Both the position numbers and the translations under genes were made by a program. 64,000 bases of DNA from Rickettsiales bacterium (GTDB lineage Bacteria; Pseudomonadota; Alphaproteobacteria; Methylaequorales; Methylaequoraceae), in assembly GCA_002691145.1 (NCBI GenBank), contig NZHE01000024.1, positions 101,271 to 165,270 of the forward strand. The letters are read 5' to 3'. Each line of letters opens with the position of its first letter. The first letter of the stretch is position 1. Shown piece by piece: positions 16,783 to 26,880 of this stretch. The notes under the pieces were generated by a model. The model was not told the DNA's origin, did not search any database, and saw only the letters and a list, made by a program, of their open reading frames with translations.

Positions 16783-17244
16783 TACTTCGTCAGCTTTGCT
16801 TTTTTCTAGTTCTCCTCCATTATCATCGAAAATTTTCTCTACAATATTATTTCTAATTAACATTGCAAAACGTGATAATCTAACTCCAAGTCCAATTTGT
16901 GTTAAATCCATTTTAAAATCTATTATTTTTGCAAGCTCAGCAAAGGGATCTGAAAGAAAGACAATATCCGTTTCATTATATTTTTTGCCCCATTCGTTCA
17001 TAACAAAAGGATCATTTACGGAGACAAAAAAAATTTTATCTATATTCTTCTTGAAAATCTTATCTTTACTCTTAATGTAACCAGGCAGATGATTTTCACT
17101 ACAGGTTGGGGTAAAAGCGCCAGGAACAGCTACAAGAAGGCAGTTTTTATTTGCGAATAAATCTGAAGCTGAGACTTTTTTAGGACCTGAATCAAACATG
17201 TACAAATCTACATTTGGAAAGGTTTCGTTTATTTTAAGTTTCAT
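16768..17244 (-). CDS. Peroxiredoxin (Prx5/AhpE-like)
   Basis: A 158-residue thiol peroxidase that reduces hydrogen peroxide and organic peroxides. The peroxidatic cysteine is Cys48 in the motif PGAFTPTCSENHLPGY, and VSVNDPFVMNEWGK is the Prx5 signature. The only other cysteine is Cys35, so the resolving mechanism is unclear. Such enzymes often use glutathione or glutaredoxin as reductant, and gshA is present in the window. The gene lies four bases after the DsbD-like gene end and overlaps rnhA convergently, an order common in alphaproteobacteria. Confidence 0.94.
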   Translation of the reverse strand: MKLKINETFPNVDLYMFDSGPKKVSASDLFANKNCLLVAVPGAFTPTCSENHLPGYIKSKDKIFKKNIDKIFFVSVNDPFVMNEWGKKYNETDIVFLSDPFAELAKIIDFKMDLTQIGLGVRLSRFAMLIRNNIVEKIFDDNGGELEKSKADEVLKIL

Positions 17245-17248
17245 AATT

Positions 17249-19201
17249 CTATTTTACCAAATTTAAATTTGTTTTTACAGTTTCTTTTGTCAAAATTTCA
17301 GATAAAACTATTCCGTCTAGATTCTTTGGGCCATAAATAATATTAAAAGGTATTCCGTATTTATTATATCTTTTGAGAAAATTCAGTATATTATCATCTC
17401 TTCTAGTCCAATCTGCTTGCATAAGCTTAACGTTATTTTTATTGAAAAAAACTTTTATTTCGTCGGTATCGAGGGTTGTAAGTTTATTAAATTTACAAGT
17501 TATGCACCAATCAGCAGTTATATCTAAGAAAATAATCTCTTTATTGTTAATATATGTATTTAATCTGTTTTCATTAAATTTTTCCCATTGTAAACCTTCT
17601 GAAGGTTTCCTCCAAAAAGAATAGGTTAATAAAAAAGAAACAATTAAAATTAAATATAAAAAAAGGTTCTTGGATTTAATTTTAGATATAAAAACTAAAA
17701 GAGATATAAAGATCAATCCACCTAATATTATAAAATCGACATATACTATACTTGATATTTTGAGTAACCAAAATGACATAAGCAACACCATAATTCCAAG
17801 AATCGCTCTCAAGTTAATCATCCATCCTCCAGGTTTCGGAAAAATATTTATTACTTTAGGTGATAGAATTATTAAAAAATATGGTGAGGCAAAACCAGAA
17901 GCTAACGCTACAAATATTATTATAGTAGAGATATTTTCTTGTGAAAAAGCAAAACTTATTGCTGTACCTAAGAATGGAGCACTGCAAGGAGTTGCCAAGA
18001 TAGTAGCTAGTAATCCAGAAAAAAAGGCGCTGAGATACTCATTTTTACTAGTGATAGAGAATTTTTGATTTAAAGAACTAGGCAGATTTATTTCATAAAA
18101 GCCCATTAAATTTAATGAGAATACAAATAAGATAATTGAGAAGAATAATAAAAACTCTTTACTTTGAAATTGCATGCCCCAACTGACTTCTCTTCCTAAT
18201 TCTTTAAAAAAAATTATTGTAACAGCTAAGACGATAAAGGAACAAAAAATTCCAAATATTGTACTTAGTGAAAGTCTAATCATTTTAAACTGGTTTTCAT
18301 TACTTAAATTAATGAAAGAATATATTTTCAACGAAAGTATGGGAAGCACACACGGCATAAAATTTAATATTAATCCACCAATAAAAGCTAGAAACAAAAT
18401 AGAAGCCAATTTAATCTCACTATTAACTTTTAAGTCGATTATTTTTTCTTCAGAAAAATTCTTACCCGAAATTAAAACAAATAGATTATCTGGCGATTTA
18501 AATTCTTTTGAATCAATTTCTAATTCAAATACTATTTGTCGATTATTAATTGATTTTTTTTTTTTAAGGAAATCAAAATTTGCGTGTAAAAATAAATCAA
18601 CTTCAGAAGAAATATTTTTCTTATTTTCCAACTCTATAATAAATTTATTTCCTCTATTTTTTACCTCTTTCAACTGGAAAAAAATATTTTCTTTAGAGGG
18701 AAGCCTCTTTATAGAATCACTAAGTTTGTTAAGTTTAGAATTGATATTTGTATTTAAAGAAATCTCTTTAGTTTTTATTACGGGAATACAAATTTCCTTG
18801 CAAACTAAATATTCTAATTGAATATCAAAATTCATCGAATTTTGATATTCAAATGTTTCCACTTTAATGGGAAAAATTATTTCTTTTTCATATCCAATAG
18901 TTTCGATGCCTAAATCAAAAAATCTTTGTGGAGTTGGAAAAAGAATCTCTAAATTTTTTATTCTATTGTCGTCAAAATTTATTGTTAAAGGTGCCCCGGA
19001 ATCCCCCGGATTTTTCCAATAGGTTTTCCAACCTTCATCTAGTTTAATAGATATACCAAAAAAAAAAGAATTATCAGATTTTAAGGTATTTTCTTTATCT
19101 AAAATTTCTAAAGAACTATGCTCAGATAATGAGCGTATTTGAGCTTTTAATTCTGAGAAATAGGTTAAAATAAAAAATATTAGAATAATAATCCTTGTCA
19201 T
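17249..19201 (-). CDS. DsbD-like thiol:disulfide reductase (ScsB type)
   Basis: A roughly 650-residue inner-membrane protein that carries cytoplasmic reducing power to the periplasm. After a signal peptide (TRIIILIFFILTYFSELKA) comes a periplasmic domain with LVCKEICIPV (CxxxC). A membrane domain follows with the CcdA/DsbD cysteines in LNFMPCVLPILSLK and LATPCSAPFLGTA. A C-terminal thioredoxin-like domain carries ADWCITCKFN. All three redox-active cysteine pairs are intact. The ORF track begins at a TTG; the next codon is ATG at 19201, used here. It probably supplies electrons to periplasmic oxidoreductases or to cytochrome c maturation. The peroxiredoxin gene follows by four bases. Confidence 0.9.
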   Translation of the reverse strand: MTRIIILIFFILTYFSELKAQIRSLSEHSSLEILDKENTLKSDNSFFFGISIKLDEGWKTYWKNPGDSGAPLTINFDDNRIKNLEILFPTPQRFFDLGIETIGYEKEIIFPIKVETFEYQNSMNFDIQLEYLVCKEICIPVIKTKEISLNTNINSKLNKLSDSIKRLPSKENIFFQLKEVKNRGNKFIIELENKKNISSEVDLFLHANFDFLKKKKSINNRQIVFELEIDSKEFKSPDNLFVLISGKNFSEEKIIDLKVNSEIKLASILFLAFIGGLILNFMPCVLPILSLKIYSFINLSNENQFKMIRLSLSTIFGIFCSFIVLAVTIIFFKELGREVSWGMQFQSKEFLLFFSIILFVFSLNLMGFYEINLPSSLNQKFSITSKNEYLSAFFSGLLATILATPCSAPFLGTAISFAFSQENISTIIIFVALASGFASPYFLIILSPKVINIFPKPGGWMINLRAILGIMVLLMSFWLLKISSIVYVDFIILGGLIFISLLVFISKIKSKNLFLYLILIVSFLLTYSFWRKPSEGLQWEKFNENRLNTYINNKEIIFLDITADWCITCKFNKLTTLDTDEIKVFFNKNNVKLMQADWTRRDDNILNFLKRYNKYGIPFNIIYGPKNLDGIVLSEILTKETVKTNLNLVK

Positions 19202-19251
19202 CAAAATATCTTCTAATTGAAATTAAAAAAAAATACTGTCATAATTTATAT

Positions 19252-19815
19252 ATGAAAAATAAAAATTATTTAACAGGTAATATAATTTGTGCAATTCCAC
19301 AATTAAAGGATATTTTTTTCTCGAAAAGTATTATTTATATAACTCATCACAACAAAAATGGTGCAGTTGGTATCGTCCTAAACTATAAACTTATGAAGAT
19401 TAAAAGCTCAGATATTATTAAAAAGTTAAATTTAGATATAAAAAATACCAGCAACAACTTTTCAATCCATATTGGAGGGCCAATGAATCAGGAAAATGGG
19501 TTTATACTTCATTCTCAGGAATATTTTGAACCCAATACCATTAAAATTACTAAAGATATAAACCTAACTTGCACAAGAAAAATTTTTGAAGATATTGCCA
19601 TGAACAAAGGACCTAAAAAGTATTTTATTTCACTTGGATATGCAGGATGGGGGCCAGGTCAATTAGAGGACGAGCTTATCAAAAATAGTTGGATACACAT
19701 TACAGAAAAGTTAGATTTAATTTTCGATATTGATGCTAGAGATAAATGGGATAAGGCCATTAAATTATCAGGAATTGACTTTTCAAAGTTTATACCAAAC
19801 TCAGGAACTGCATAA
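19252..19815 (+). CDS. UPF0301/YqgE (AlgH) family protein
   Basis: The ORF track starts at 19195, but the ATG at 19252 (MKNKNYLTGNIICAIPQL) fits the family N-terminus and avoids overlap with the DsbD-like gene, giving 187 residues. The family motifs follow: DIFFSKSIIYITHHNKNGAVGIVLN, HIGGPMNQENGFILH and SLGYAGWGPGQLEDEL. Members are cytoplasmic and lack an assigned biochemical role. The stop codon abuts the convergent thrC stop with no bases between. Confidence 0.9.
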   Translation: MKNKNYLTGNIICAIPQLKDIFFSKSIIYITHHNKNGAVGIVLNYKLMKIKSSDIIKKLNLDIKNTSNNFSIHIGGPMNQENGFILHSQEYFEPNTIKITKDINLTCTRKIFEDIAMNKGPKKYFISLGYAGWGPGQLEDELIKNSWIHITEKLDLIFDIDARDKWDKAIKLSGIDFSKFIPNSGTA

Positions 19816-21198
19816 CTAGTTATTACTCTGAATATAATTTTTAAGCTTTTCAACATCATTATCTAAAATGTCAAATTTCTCTTCATAGCTTTTCAAGTTA
19901 TTTAATTTATCAGGTAACTTCATTTTTTTTTCTAAAGATTTATTAATTGTATTTAAGAATTTTCCATAATGAGCTGTAGCAAGATATACATTTTTTATAT
20001 TCTCTTTATTCAAAAAACGTTTTCCTATCGAAATACCGACTGCTGTATGAGGGTCAACTACTATTTTATATTTTAAAAACATTTTTTTTATGCAATCTGT
20101 TGTTTTGTTGTCATCTAACCTACCTACCTGGAATCTTTTTTTCATTTTGCTAATGATAGATTTGCTTAATTGAAAATCTCCTTTTGACTTTAATCTCAAA
20201 AAAAGTTGGTTGACTTCAACTTTATCAATGTAATGATATAATAATCTTTCAAAGTTACTTGAAACTTGTATATCCATACTTGGGCTTAGTGTCTCAAAGG
20301 TTTTTAACTTCTTCATTTGACCAGTCTCAAAAAATCTAGTGAGAACATCGTTTTTATTTGAGGCAATAATAATCTTATTTATTGGAAGTCCCATTTTCAT
20401 GGCTATAAATGCAGCATACGCATTACCAAAATTACCAGTTGGAACTGAAAAGTTAATCATTTCATTATCATCGCAACAATTAAAATATGCCCAAAAATAG
20501 TAAACAATCTGACCCATTATCCTTACCCAATTAATTGAATTAACAGCAGCAAGATTAAATTTCTTTTCTTTTTCATTAATTTCAAACAAACTTTTAACGA
20601 GATTTTGACAATCATCGAAGTCACCTTTAATTGCAAGATTGAACACGTTACTTTTGTTAAAAGTAGTCATCTGCATTCTTTGAATGGGACTAACTTTATT
20701 ATATGGAAAGAGGATAAACATCTTTATTAAATTAGATTTAGAACAACCATGAATTGCTGCTGAACCAGTATCTCCAGATGTTGCTCCGACAATTGTAAGC
20801 TTTATCTTTTTCTTTTTAAGAATAAAGTTGTATATATTTCCTAATAATTGAAGTGCATAGTCTTTAAAAGCAAGAGTTGGACCATGAAAAAGGTTTAGAA
20901 TATATTCTTTATTATTTAACTTTTTGATCGAAATAATCTCATTATCTGAAAATTCATTGTATGTTATCTCACATATTTTGGTATAATCCTCCTTTGATAT
21001 ATTAGACTTCACAAAAATCCATGTAATTTGATGCACAAGCTCTGAGTAGGATAAACCTCTCATATTATTAAGTTTTGATTTTGAGATTTGAGAAATTTCA
21101 TCCGGGACAAACAAACCCCCGTCAGAAGCTAAACCACTTAAAACAACTTTTTCAAATTCTACAGAATTTTCACTACCTCTTGTTGAAGAATATAACAT
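19816..21198 (-). CDS. thrC: Threonine synthase
   Basis: A 460-residue PLP enzyme that converts O-phosphohomoserine to threonine. The N-terminus MLYSSTRGSENSVEFEKVVLSGLASDGGLFVP is family-typical. The PLP lysine lies in HGPTLAFKDYALQLLG. The phosphate-binding region includes GATSGDTGSAAIHG, and VPTGNFGNAYAAFIA is also present. The length fits the class II enzymes of proteobacteria. It is the last gene of the cytochrome oxidase operon, 17 bases after surf1. In many alphaproteobacteria an M16 peptidase follows thrC; here the M16 genes are elsewhere (47.9-50.5 kb). Confidence 0.96.
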   Translation of the reverse strand: MLYSSTRGSENSVEFEKVVLSGLASDGGLFVPDEISQISKSKLNNMRGLSYSELVHQITWIFVKSNISKEDYTKICEITYNEFSDNEIISIKKLNNKEYILNLFHGPTLAFKDYALQLLGNIYNFILKKKKIKLTIVGATSGDTGSAAIHGCSKSNLIKMFILFPYNKVSPIQRMQMTTFNKSNVFNLAIKGDFDDCQNLVKSLFEINEKEKKFNLAAVNSINWVRIMGQIVYYFWAYFNCCDDNEMINFSVPTGNFGNAYAAFIAMKMGLPINKIIIASNKNDVLTRFFETGQMKKLKTFETLSPSMDIQVSSNFERLLYHYIDKVEVNQLFLRLKSKGDFQLSKSIISKMKKRFQVGRLDDNKTTDCIKKMFLKYKIVVDPHTAVGISIGKRFLNKENIKNVYLATAHYGKFLNTINKSLEKKMKLPDKLNNLKSYEEKFDILDNDVEKLKNYIQSNN

Positions 21199-21215
21199 TT
21201 AATACTTTTAAATTT

Positions 21216-21932
21216 CTATTTTATTTTTTTTAAAGAAGCAGCCATGAAAACACCGATAAGACCTAAAGCAATCAAGAACCAGGTTATAGCATATTGCAAA
21301 TGGTTATTTCTTATGTAAATTCTTGTTTGTCCTCCTAGAGGAGATCCTCCTGGACCATTATTTACTGCTTCTAAATAAAAAGATTTTTCTAAATTTAAGC
21401 CAGTAAATTCTGACATTTGGACTGGGTCAATAAAAAACCAAAAATTATTTTCTAATTCATTATCCGGCTGATACTTACCTTTCCTACCTGGAGTTCTAAT
21501 TACTGCCTCTATATCATGAAAACCCTCAACTAAATTCTCTAATCTTTTTTCTTTCAATTTTTTTCTTAACGGGATCCAACCACGATCAAATACTACGTAG
21601 GAATTTTCTGATAATTCTAAAGGAACAATGATATGATAACCATTATTTCCATTTTTGCTAAGAGCCGCCATATACATTTCTAATTCATTGAAAAAAGAAC
21701 CATTTAAACTTACTTTCGTAAATTCCTGTTGTTCAGGGTGTTCTATTGAATCCAAAGATACAATTTTTTTTTCAAATCTTTCTATTCTTATTTTGATTAA
21801 TTCTTCTTTCCAAGCTAATCTTTTAATTTGCCACACGCACAAGCTTAAAAGTATTGATAAAGCTACTAGAAAGGAAAATAAAGGAATTATTTTAGTTTCA
21901 AAAACATAGTTTTTATTTAATCTGATTTTCAT
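21216..21932 (-). CDS. SURF1 family cytochrome oxidase assembly protein
   Basis: A 238-residue inner-membrane protein with two transmembrane helices, one N-terminal (about 14-31, IIPLFSFLVALSILLSLCVW followed by QIKRLAWKEEL) and one C-terminal (about 214-234). The periplasmic part has the family motifs HIIVPLELSENSYVVFDRGWIP and NNHLQYAITWF. SURF1 helps insert heme a into subunit I. Its place after ctaE fits this role. The length is normal. Confidence 0.93.
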   Translation of the reverse strand: MKIRLNKNYVFETKIIPLFSFLVALSILLSLCVWQIKRLAWKEELIKIRIERFEKKIVSLDSIEHPEQQEFTKVSLNGSFFNELEMYMAALSKNGNNGYHIIVPLELSENSYVVFDRGWIPLRKKLKEKRLENLVEGFHDIEAVIRTPGRKGKYQPDNELENNFWFFIDPVQMSEFTGLNLEKSFYLEAVNNGPGGSPLGGQTRIYIRNNHLQYAITWFLIALGLIGVFMAASLKKIK

Positions 21933-21948
21933 TTCTTAAATTTAGGAG

Positions 21949-22770
21949 CTAAATCGAGGCCCACCAGTAAACAAATGCAAATAGAAAAAGCCAGACTACA
22001 TCTACAAAATGCCAATACCAGGCGGCAAATTCAAAACCCAAATGTTTTTCTGGTTTAAAATGGCCTTTTAAACCCCTAAAAAAGCAAACTAGTAAAAAAA
22101 TTGAACCTATGAGGACATGCGCACCGTGAAAACCAGTAGCCATATAAAATGTTGATGGATAGATTCCTTCGTCAATTGAGAATTCAGCAACCATGTATTC
22201 ATAAGCTTGAAAACCTGTAAAAATTATTCCTAGTAATATTGTCAAAAATAGAAATATCAAAAATTTTTTTCTATCATTGTCTTTTAACGCATGATGAGCA
22301 ACAGTAACAGTCGCTCCCGAAGCAAGGAGAATTAATGTATTAAGAAGAGGAACTCCAAAAGGATTAATCAAATTAATATCTTCCGGAGGAAACACTCCTC
22401 CAATTGAATCTATTCTTCCGATTAACTCAGGGCTGTCAGAACCTGGATAGAAAGCCACATCAAAGAAAGCCCAAAACCATGCAGCGAAGAACATAATTTC
22501 TGAAGCTATGAAGAGCAACATTCCATATCTCAAACCAATCTGAACAATTTTATTATGAAAAACACCTTTTTGAGACTCGTTTACAACATCTTTCCACCAC
22601 AATAAACTAGATATAACAACAGCTAAGGATCCTACATAAAAGAGGGTTTGCTTTTCATAATGCATAAACAATATTGCGCCAACGGCCATTAATAATGTTG
22701 CCATAGAGACAACTAGTGGCCACGGGCTTGGGTCTACAAGATGATAGGGATGTTTTTGATTTTCACTCAT
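21949..22770 (-). CDS. ctaE: Cytochrome c oxidase subunit III
   Basis: A 273-residue integral membrane subunit with seven predicted helices. Diagnostic stretches include KHPYHLVDPSPWPL at the N-terminus, RYGMLLFIASEIMFFAAWFWAFF, and the C-terminal GFHGAHVLIGSIFL and FEFAAWYWHFVDVVWLFLF. It supports proton uptake and stability of the aa3 oxidase. It overlaps ctaG by one base (TAATG), so the two are translationally coupled. The length is usual. Confidence 0.97.
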   Translation of the reverse strand: MSENQKHPYHLVDPSPWPLVVSMATLLMAVGAILFMHYEKQTLFYVGSLAVVISSLLWWKDVVNESQKGVFHNKIVQIGLRYGMLLFIASEIMFFAAWFWAFFDVAFYPGSDSPELIGRIDSIGGVFPPEDINLINPFGVPLLNTLILLASGATVTVAHHALKDNDRKKFLIFLFLTILLGIIFTGFQAYEYMVAEFSIDEGIYPSTFYMATGFHGAHVLIGSIFLLVCFFRGLKGHFKPEKHLGFEFAAWYWHFVDVVWLFLFAFVYWWASI

Positions 22771-23321
22771 TATTTCCTCGCAATAGAACTGTTCTTTTCA
22801 AACATTGTATAAGATAACGTTAATTGTTGAACATTTTTTACAAAATTATCATTTAATATATCAGGATTTATAAAAAAAGAAACAGGCATTTCAACTTCTT
22901 GACCTGGTTCAAAAACTTGTTCTTCAAAACAAAAACATTCTACCTTATTAAAATATTGAGCGGCGCCTAAAGGTGTTACATTGAAAGATGCCATCCCGGT
23001 TATAGATTCTTTGGAACTGTTCCTTGCTTTGTAAAATATTAATTTACTTTCACCAGGATTAACTTTTACTTTTTTTAAAACAGGTTCGAAAATTAATGGT
23101 GAATTTTTTTCCACAGATGAATCAAATCTGACTTCATAAGTGCTCGAATTGATTTCATGTGTATTTTTTTCTACAATCTTAGGTGTTCCACCATACCCAG
23201 TAACTGCGCAAAAGATCTTGTACAAAGGAACCGAAGCGTAGCTTACAGCAATCATAAAAAAAACAAAAGTTGTCAGATAAACTGCATACCTTTTTAAGTT
23301 TTTATTTGTATCAATTTTCAT
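22770..23321 (-). CDS. ctaG: Cytochrome c oxidase assembly protein CtaG (Cox11)
   Basis: A 183-residue copper chaperone that delivers copper to the CuB site of subunit I. One N-terminal transmembrane helix (about 13-32) is followed by the sequence SVPLYKIFCAVTGYGGTP. The periplasmic beta domain carries the copper-binding CFC in VECFCFEEQVFEPGQEVEMPV. The family block FFINPDI follows. It lies between the coxF-like mini-ORF and ctaE. Intact and of normal length. Confidence 0.96.
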   Translation of the reverse strand: MKIDTNKNLKRYAVYLTTFVFFMIAVSYASVPLYKIFCAVTGYGGTPKIVEKNTHEINSSTYEVRFDSSVEKNSPLIFEPVLKKVKVNPGESKLIFYKARNSSKESITGMASFNVTPLGAAQYFNKVECFCFEEQVFEPGQEVEMPVSFFINPDILNDNFVKNVQQLTLSYTMFEKNSSIARK

Positions 23322-23325
23322 AGTC

Positions 23326-23417
23326 TCATATTTTAATTATAGTAACAACATAAAATATTGTAGCCAAACTAAATAATAAAAGAGCTATGGCTATGTTTTT
23401 TTTTTTTTATTATCCAT
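23326..23417 (-). pseudogene. CoxF-like single-helix mini-protein, frame broken in poly-A
   Basis: In the 100 bases between ctaB and ctaG, an ATG at 23417 opens MDNKKKK and is followed by a run of 13 A. In the frame as written the ORF ends at once (ACA TAG). Shifting by one base inside the run gives NIAIALLLFSLATIFYVV and then TIIKI and a stop at 23326, a product of about 29-30 residues with a basic N-terminus and one transmembrane helix. Alphaproteobacterial oxidase operons usually carry such a small CoxF-type gene at exactly this place. A run of 11 or 14 A would restore the frame. The gene is too short for the ORF track. It could be slippage-controlled, decayed, or a sequencing error. Confidence 0.6.
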
Positions 23418-23421
23418 TATC

Positions 23422-24342
23422 TTACAAGGCAAAATTCTTATCAAATAAGACGGAGAGAAATAAAATATATAAATAAATAATTGAATATTTGAACAGAAAT
23501 GAGGCTTTCTTGTCTGAATTTTTGGGATTAGAGTTCATAAGGTCAATTGCTCCATAAACAAAAATTAAATTCAAAAAACAAGAAACAATGAAATAAATAT
23601 TTGTAGTTAAATTCATTATGTATGGAAGAGATGATATAAAAAAAAGAATAAAACTGTAAATTAAAATTTGAATCTTAGTATTTTTCTTTCCATATTTTAC
23701 AGGTAACATAGGTATATTTACTTTTGAATACTCTGTATCTTTAAATAACGCTAGTGACCAGAAGTGTGGTGGTGTCCAAAAAAAAATTATTAAAAATAAA
23801 ATTACAGGAAACAAGGATATATCATTAGTTACACAAGCCCAACCTATAACAGGAGGAAAAGCACCAGCTGCGCCGCCAATAACAATGTTATGATGCGTAG
23901 ATCTCTTTAACCACATTGTATAAATCACAATGTAAAAGAAAATTGAAAAACCTAGTAAAAATGCTGCAAAATAACTAACTGCCAGACCTAATAATATTAA
24001 TCCTGTCACACCTAATAGTATTCCAAAACCAAGTACATTTGAACTATCAATCTTACCTAATGGTATAGCTCTATTTTTAGTTCTTTCCATTTTTGAGTCA
24101 ATATCTCGGTCATACCACATATTTATTGCTGCGCAACAGCCCGCGCCAAGAGAGATACAGATAATCGAAACAAAAGACAAAAACGGATGTAATGTTCCTG
24201 GTGCCAGAGACAGTCCAATGACGCTAGTAAAAATAGCCAAGGACATAACTCTAGGTTTTAACAGCGAGAAATAATCTGATATTGTACTATCCTCAGAATC
24301 AATGACCTTATTTAACTCATGCTTTGTAGAAGAAACGCCCAT
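23422..24342 (-). CDS. ctaB: Protoheme IX farnesyltransferase (heme O synthase)
   Basis: A 306-residue UbiA-superfamily membrane enzyme that attaches the farnesyl tail to heme b, the first step to heme a. The first aspartate-rich motif is NMWYDRDIDSKMERTKNRAIP. The second conserved region is IFFWTPPHFWSLALFKDTEYSKVNIPMLP. About eight to nine transmembrane helices are evident. It lies 12 bases after ctaD and before the coxF-like mini-ORF. The length is normal. Confidence 0.96.
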   Translation of the reverse strand: MGVSSTKHELNKVIDSEDSTISDYFSLLKPRVMSLAIFTSVIGLSLAPGTLHPFLSFVSIICISLGAGCCAAINMWYDRDIDSKMERTKNRAIPLGKIDSSNVLGFGILLGVTGLILLGLAVSYFAAFLLGFSIFFYIVIYTMWLKRSTHHNIVIGGAAGAFPPVIGWACVTNDISLFPVILFLIIFFWTPPHFWSLALFKDTEYSKVNIPMLPVKYGKKNTKIQILIYSFILFFISSLPYIMNLTTNIYFIVSCFLNLIFVYGAIDLMNSNPKNSDKKASFLFKYSIIYLYILFLSVLFDKNFAL

Positions 24343-24354
24343 AAATAATTTAAT

Positions 24355-25941
<1,587 letters not shown>

Positions 25942-26766
25942 TTATTTAAGTACAAAATTATTATCTGGAATATCGCTAGCGAATTCTTTTTTTGCATCTA
26001 CTAACCAACTAGCAAATTCATCTTCAGTTACTGCTTTAATTGTTATAGGCATAAATCCATGTCCTGGACCGCATAGTTCTGAACATTGTCCATAATACAT
26101 ACCAGGTTCTTTTACATTAAAATAAGTCTCATTGAGTCTGCCAGGAATGGCATCAGTTTTAACTCCTAGTGAAGGCACAGCCCATGAGTGAATAACACCA
26201 GACGGATCACTAGTTATGAGAACTTTAATATTCTTGTTAGTCGGAACTACAACAACGTTATCGGTTTGAAGAAGTCTGGGTTGACCCTCTTTTAATTCGT
26301 CTTCAGACAGCATGATTGAATCAAAGGCCAAATCATCATGGTCTGGATATTCATAAGCCCAAAACCATGTGTAACCAGTAGCCTTGATAGTCATATCAAT
26401 ATTTGAAAAATCGTTTTGTTTATACAAAAGTCTGAAAGATGGAATTGCAATAACCACTAATATTAGAACTGGTATTAAAGTCCATGCAACTTCAAGGGCA
26501 GAGTTATGAGTGACTTTACTAGGCTTTTTGTTTCTTTTGGCGCTAAATTTGTAACAAACATATGCCAATAAAAGAAAAACAAAAACGGTTATTGCGGTAA
26601 TAATCCAAAAAACTAAAGTATGAAAATCTACTAATTCTTCCATCAAAGGGGATGCAGGAGCTTGAAAACCAGTTTGCCATTCTGTTGGTTGCCCTTTAGC
26701 TAATAACAAGCTTGGAAAAAATAAAATGGTAGTAAAAAATTTAATTGTAAAGTTCATAATAGCCAT
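25942..26766 (-). CDS. ctaC: Cytochrome c oxidase subunit II
   Basis: A roughly 274-residue subunit that accepts electrons from cytochrome c at the CuA centre. A signal peptide (MNFTIKFFTTILFFPSLLLA) is followed by two transmembrane helices (about 50-72 and 92-112) and a periplasmic cupredoxin domain. The CuA ligands are in GVIHSWAVPSLG and GQCSELCGPGHGFMPI. The aromatic patch YTWFWAYEYPDHD transfers electrons. The ORF track begins at a GTG; ATG at 26766 or, better for the signal peptide, ATG at 26757 are the likely starts. It is the first gene of the oxidase operon and is divergent from tldD. Confidence 0.97.
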   Translation of the reverse strand: MAIMNFTIKFFTTILFFPSLLLAKGQPTEWQTGFQAPASPLMEELVDFHTLVFWIITAITVFVFLLLAYVCYKFSAKRNKKPSKVTHNSALEVAWTLIPVLILVVIAIPSFRLLYKQNDFSNIDMTIKATGYTWFWAYEYPDHDDLAFDSIMLSEDELKEGQPRLLQTDNVVVVPTNKNIKVLITSDPSGVIHSWAVPSLGVKTDAIPGRLNETYFNVKEPGMYYGQCSELCGPGHGFMPITIKAVTEDEFASWLVDAKKEFASDIPDNNFVLK

Positions 26767-26880
26767 CACTTATCATATAGTAGTCAATTTAAAAAAAACA
26801 ATTGTTTCATTTATAATATTTTGTATTAATAATAGAATTTTGCAATAATTAAAAGAGATTTTTTAAAATTAGGAATAAAT
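26767..26880. other. Divergent ctaC/tldD spacer; no clear promoter
   Basis: This 114-base spacer is one of the three longest gene-free stretches in the window and must hold promoters for the oxidase operon (minus) and tldD (plus). It is almost wholly A and T. I see a TATAAT-like hexamer on the plus strand (TTTATAATATT) but no convincingly spaced -35 partner in either direction. A short AGGA lies ahead of the tldD ATG. No operator-like inverted repeat stands out. Confidence 0.35.

Noticed and set aside
18174-18821. 215-residue plus-strand ORF opposite the DsbD-like gene
   Set aside because: It is antisense to a well-supported membrane protein and has low-complexity composition with no recognisable motif.
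19195-19251. N-terminal extension of YqgE in the ORF track
   Set aside because: It overlaps the DsbD-like start and lacks family similarity; the ATG at 19252 is better.
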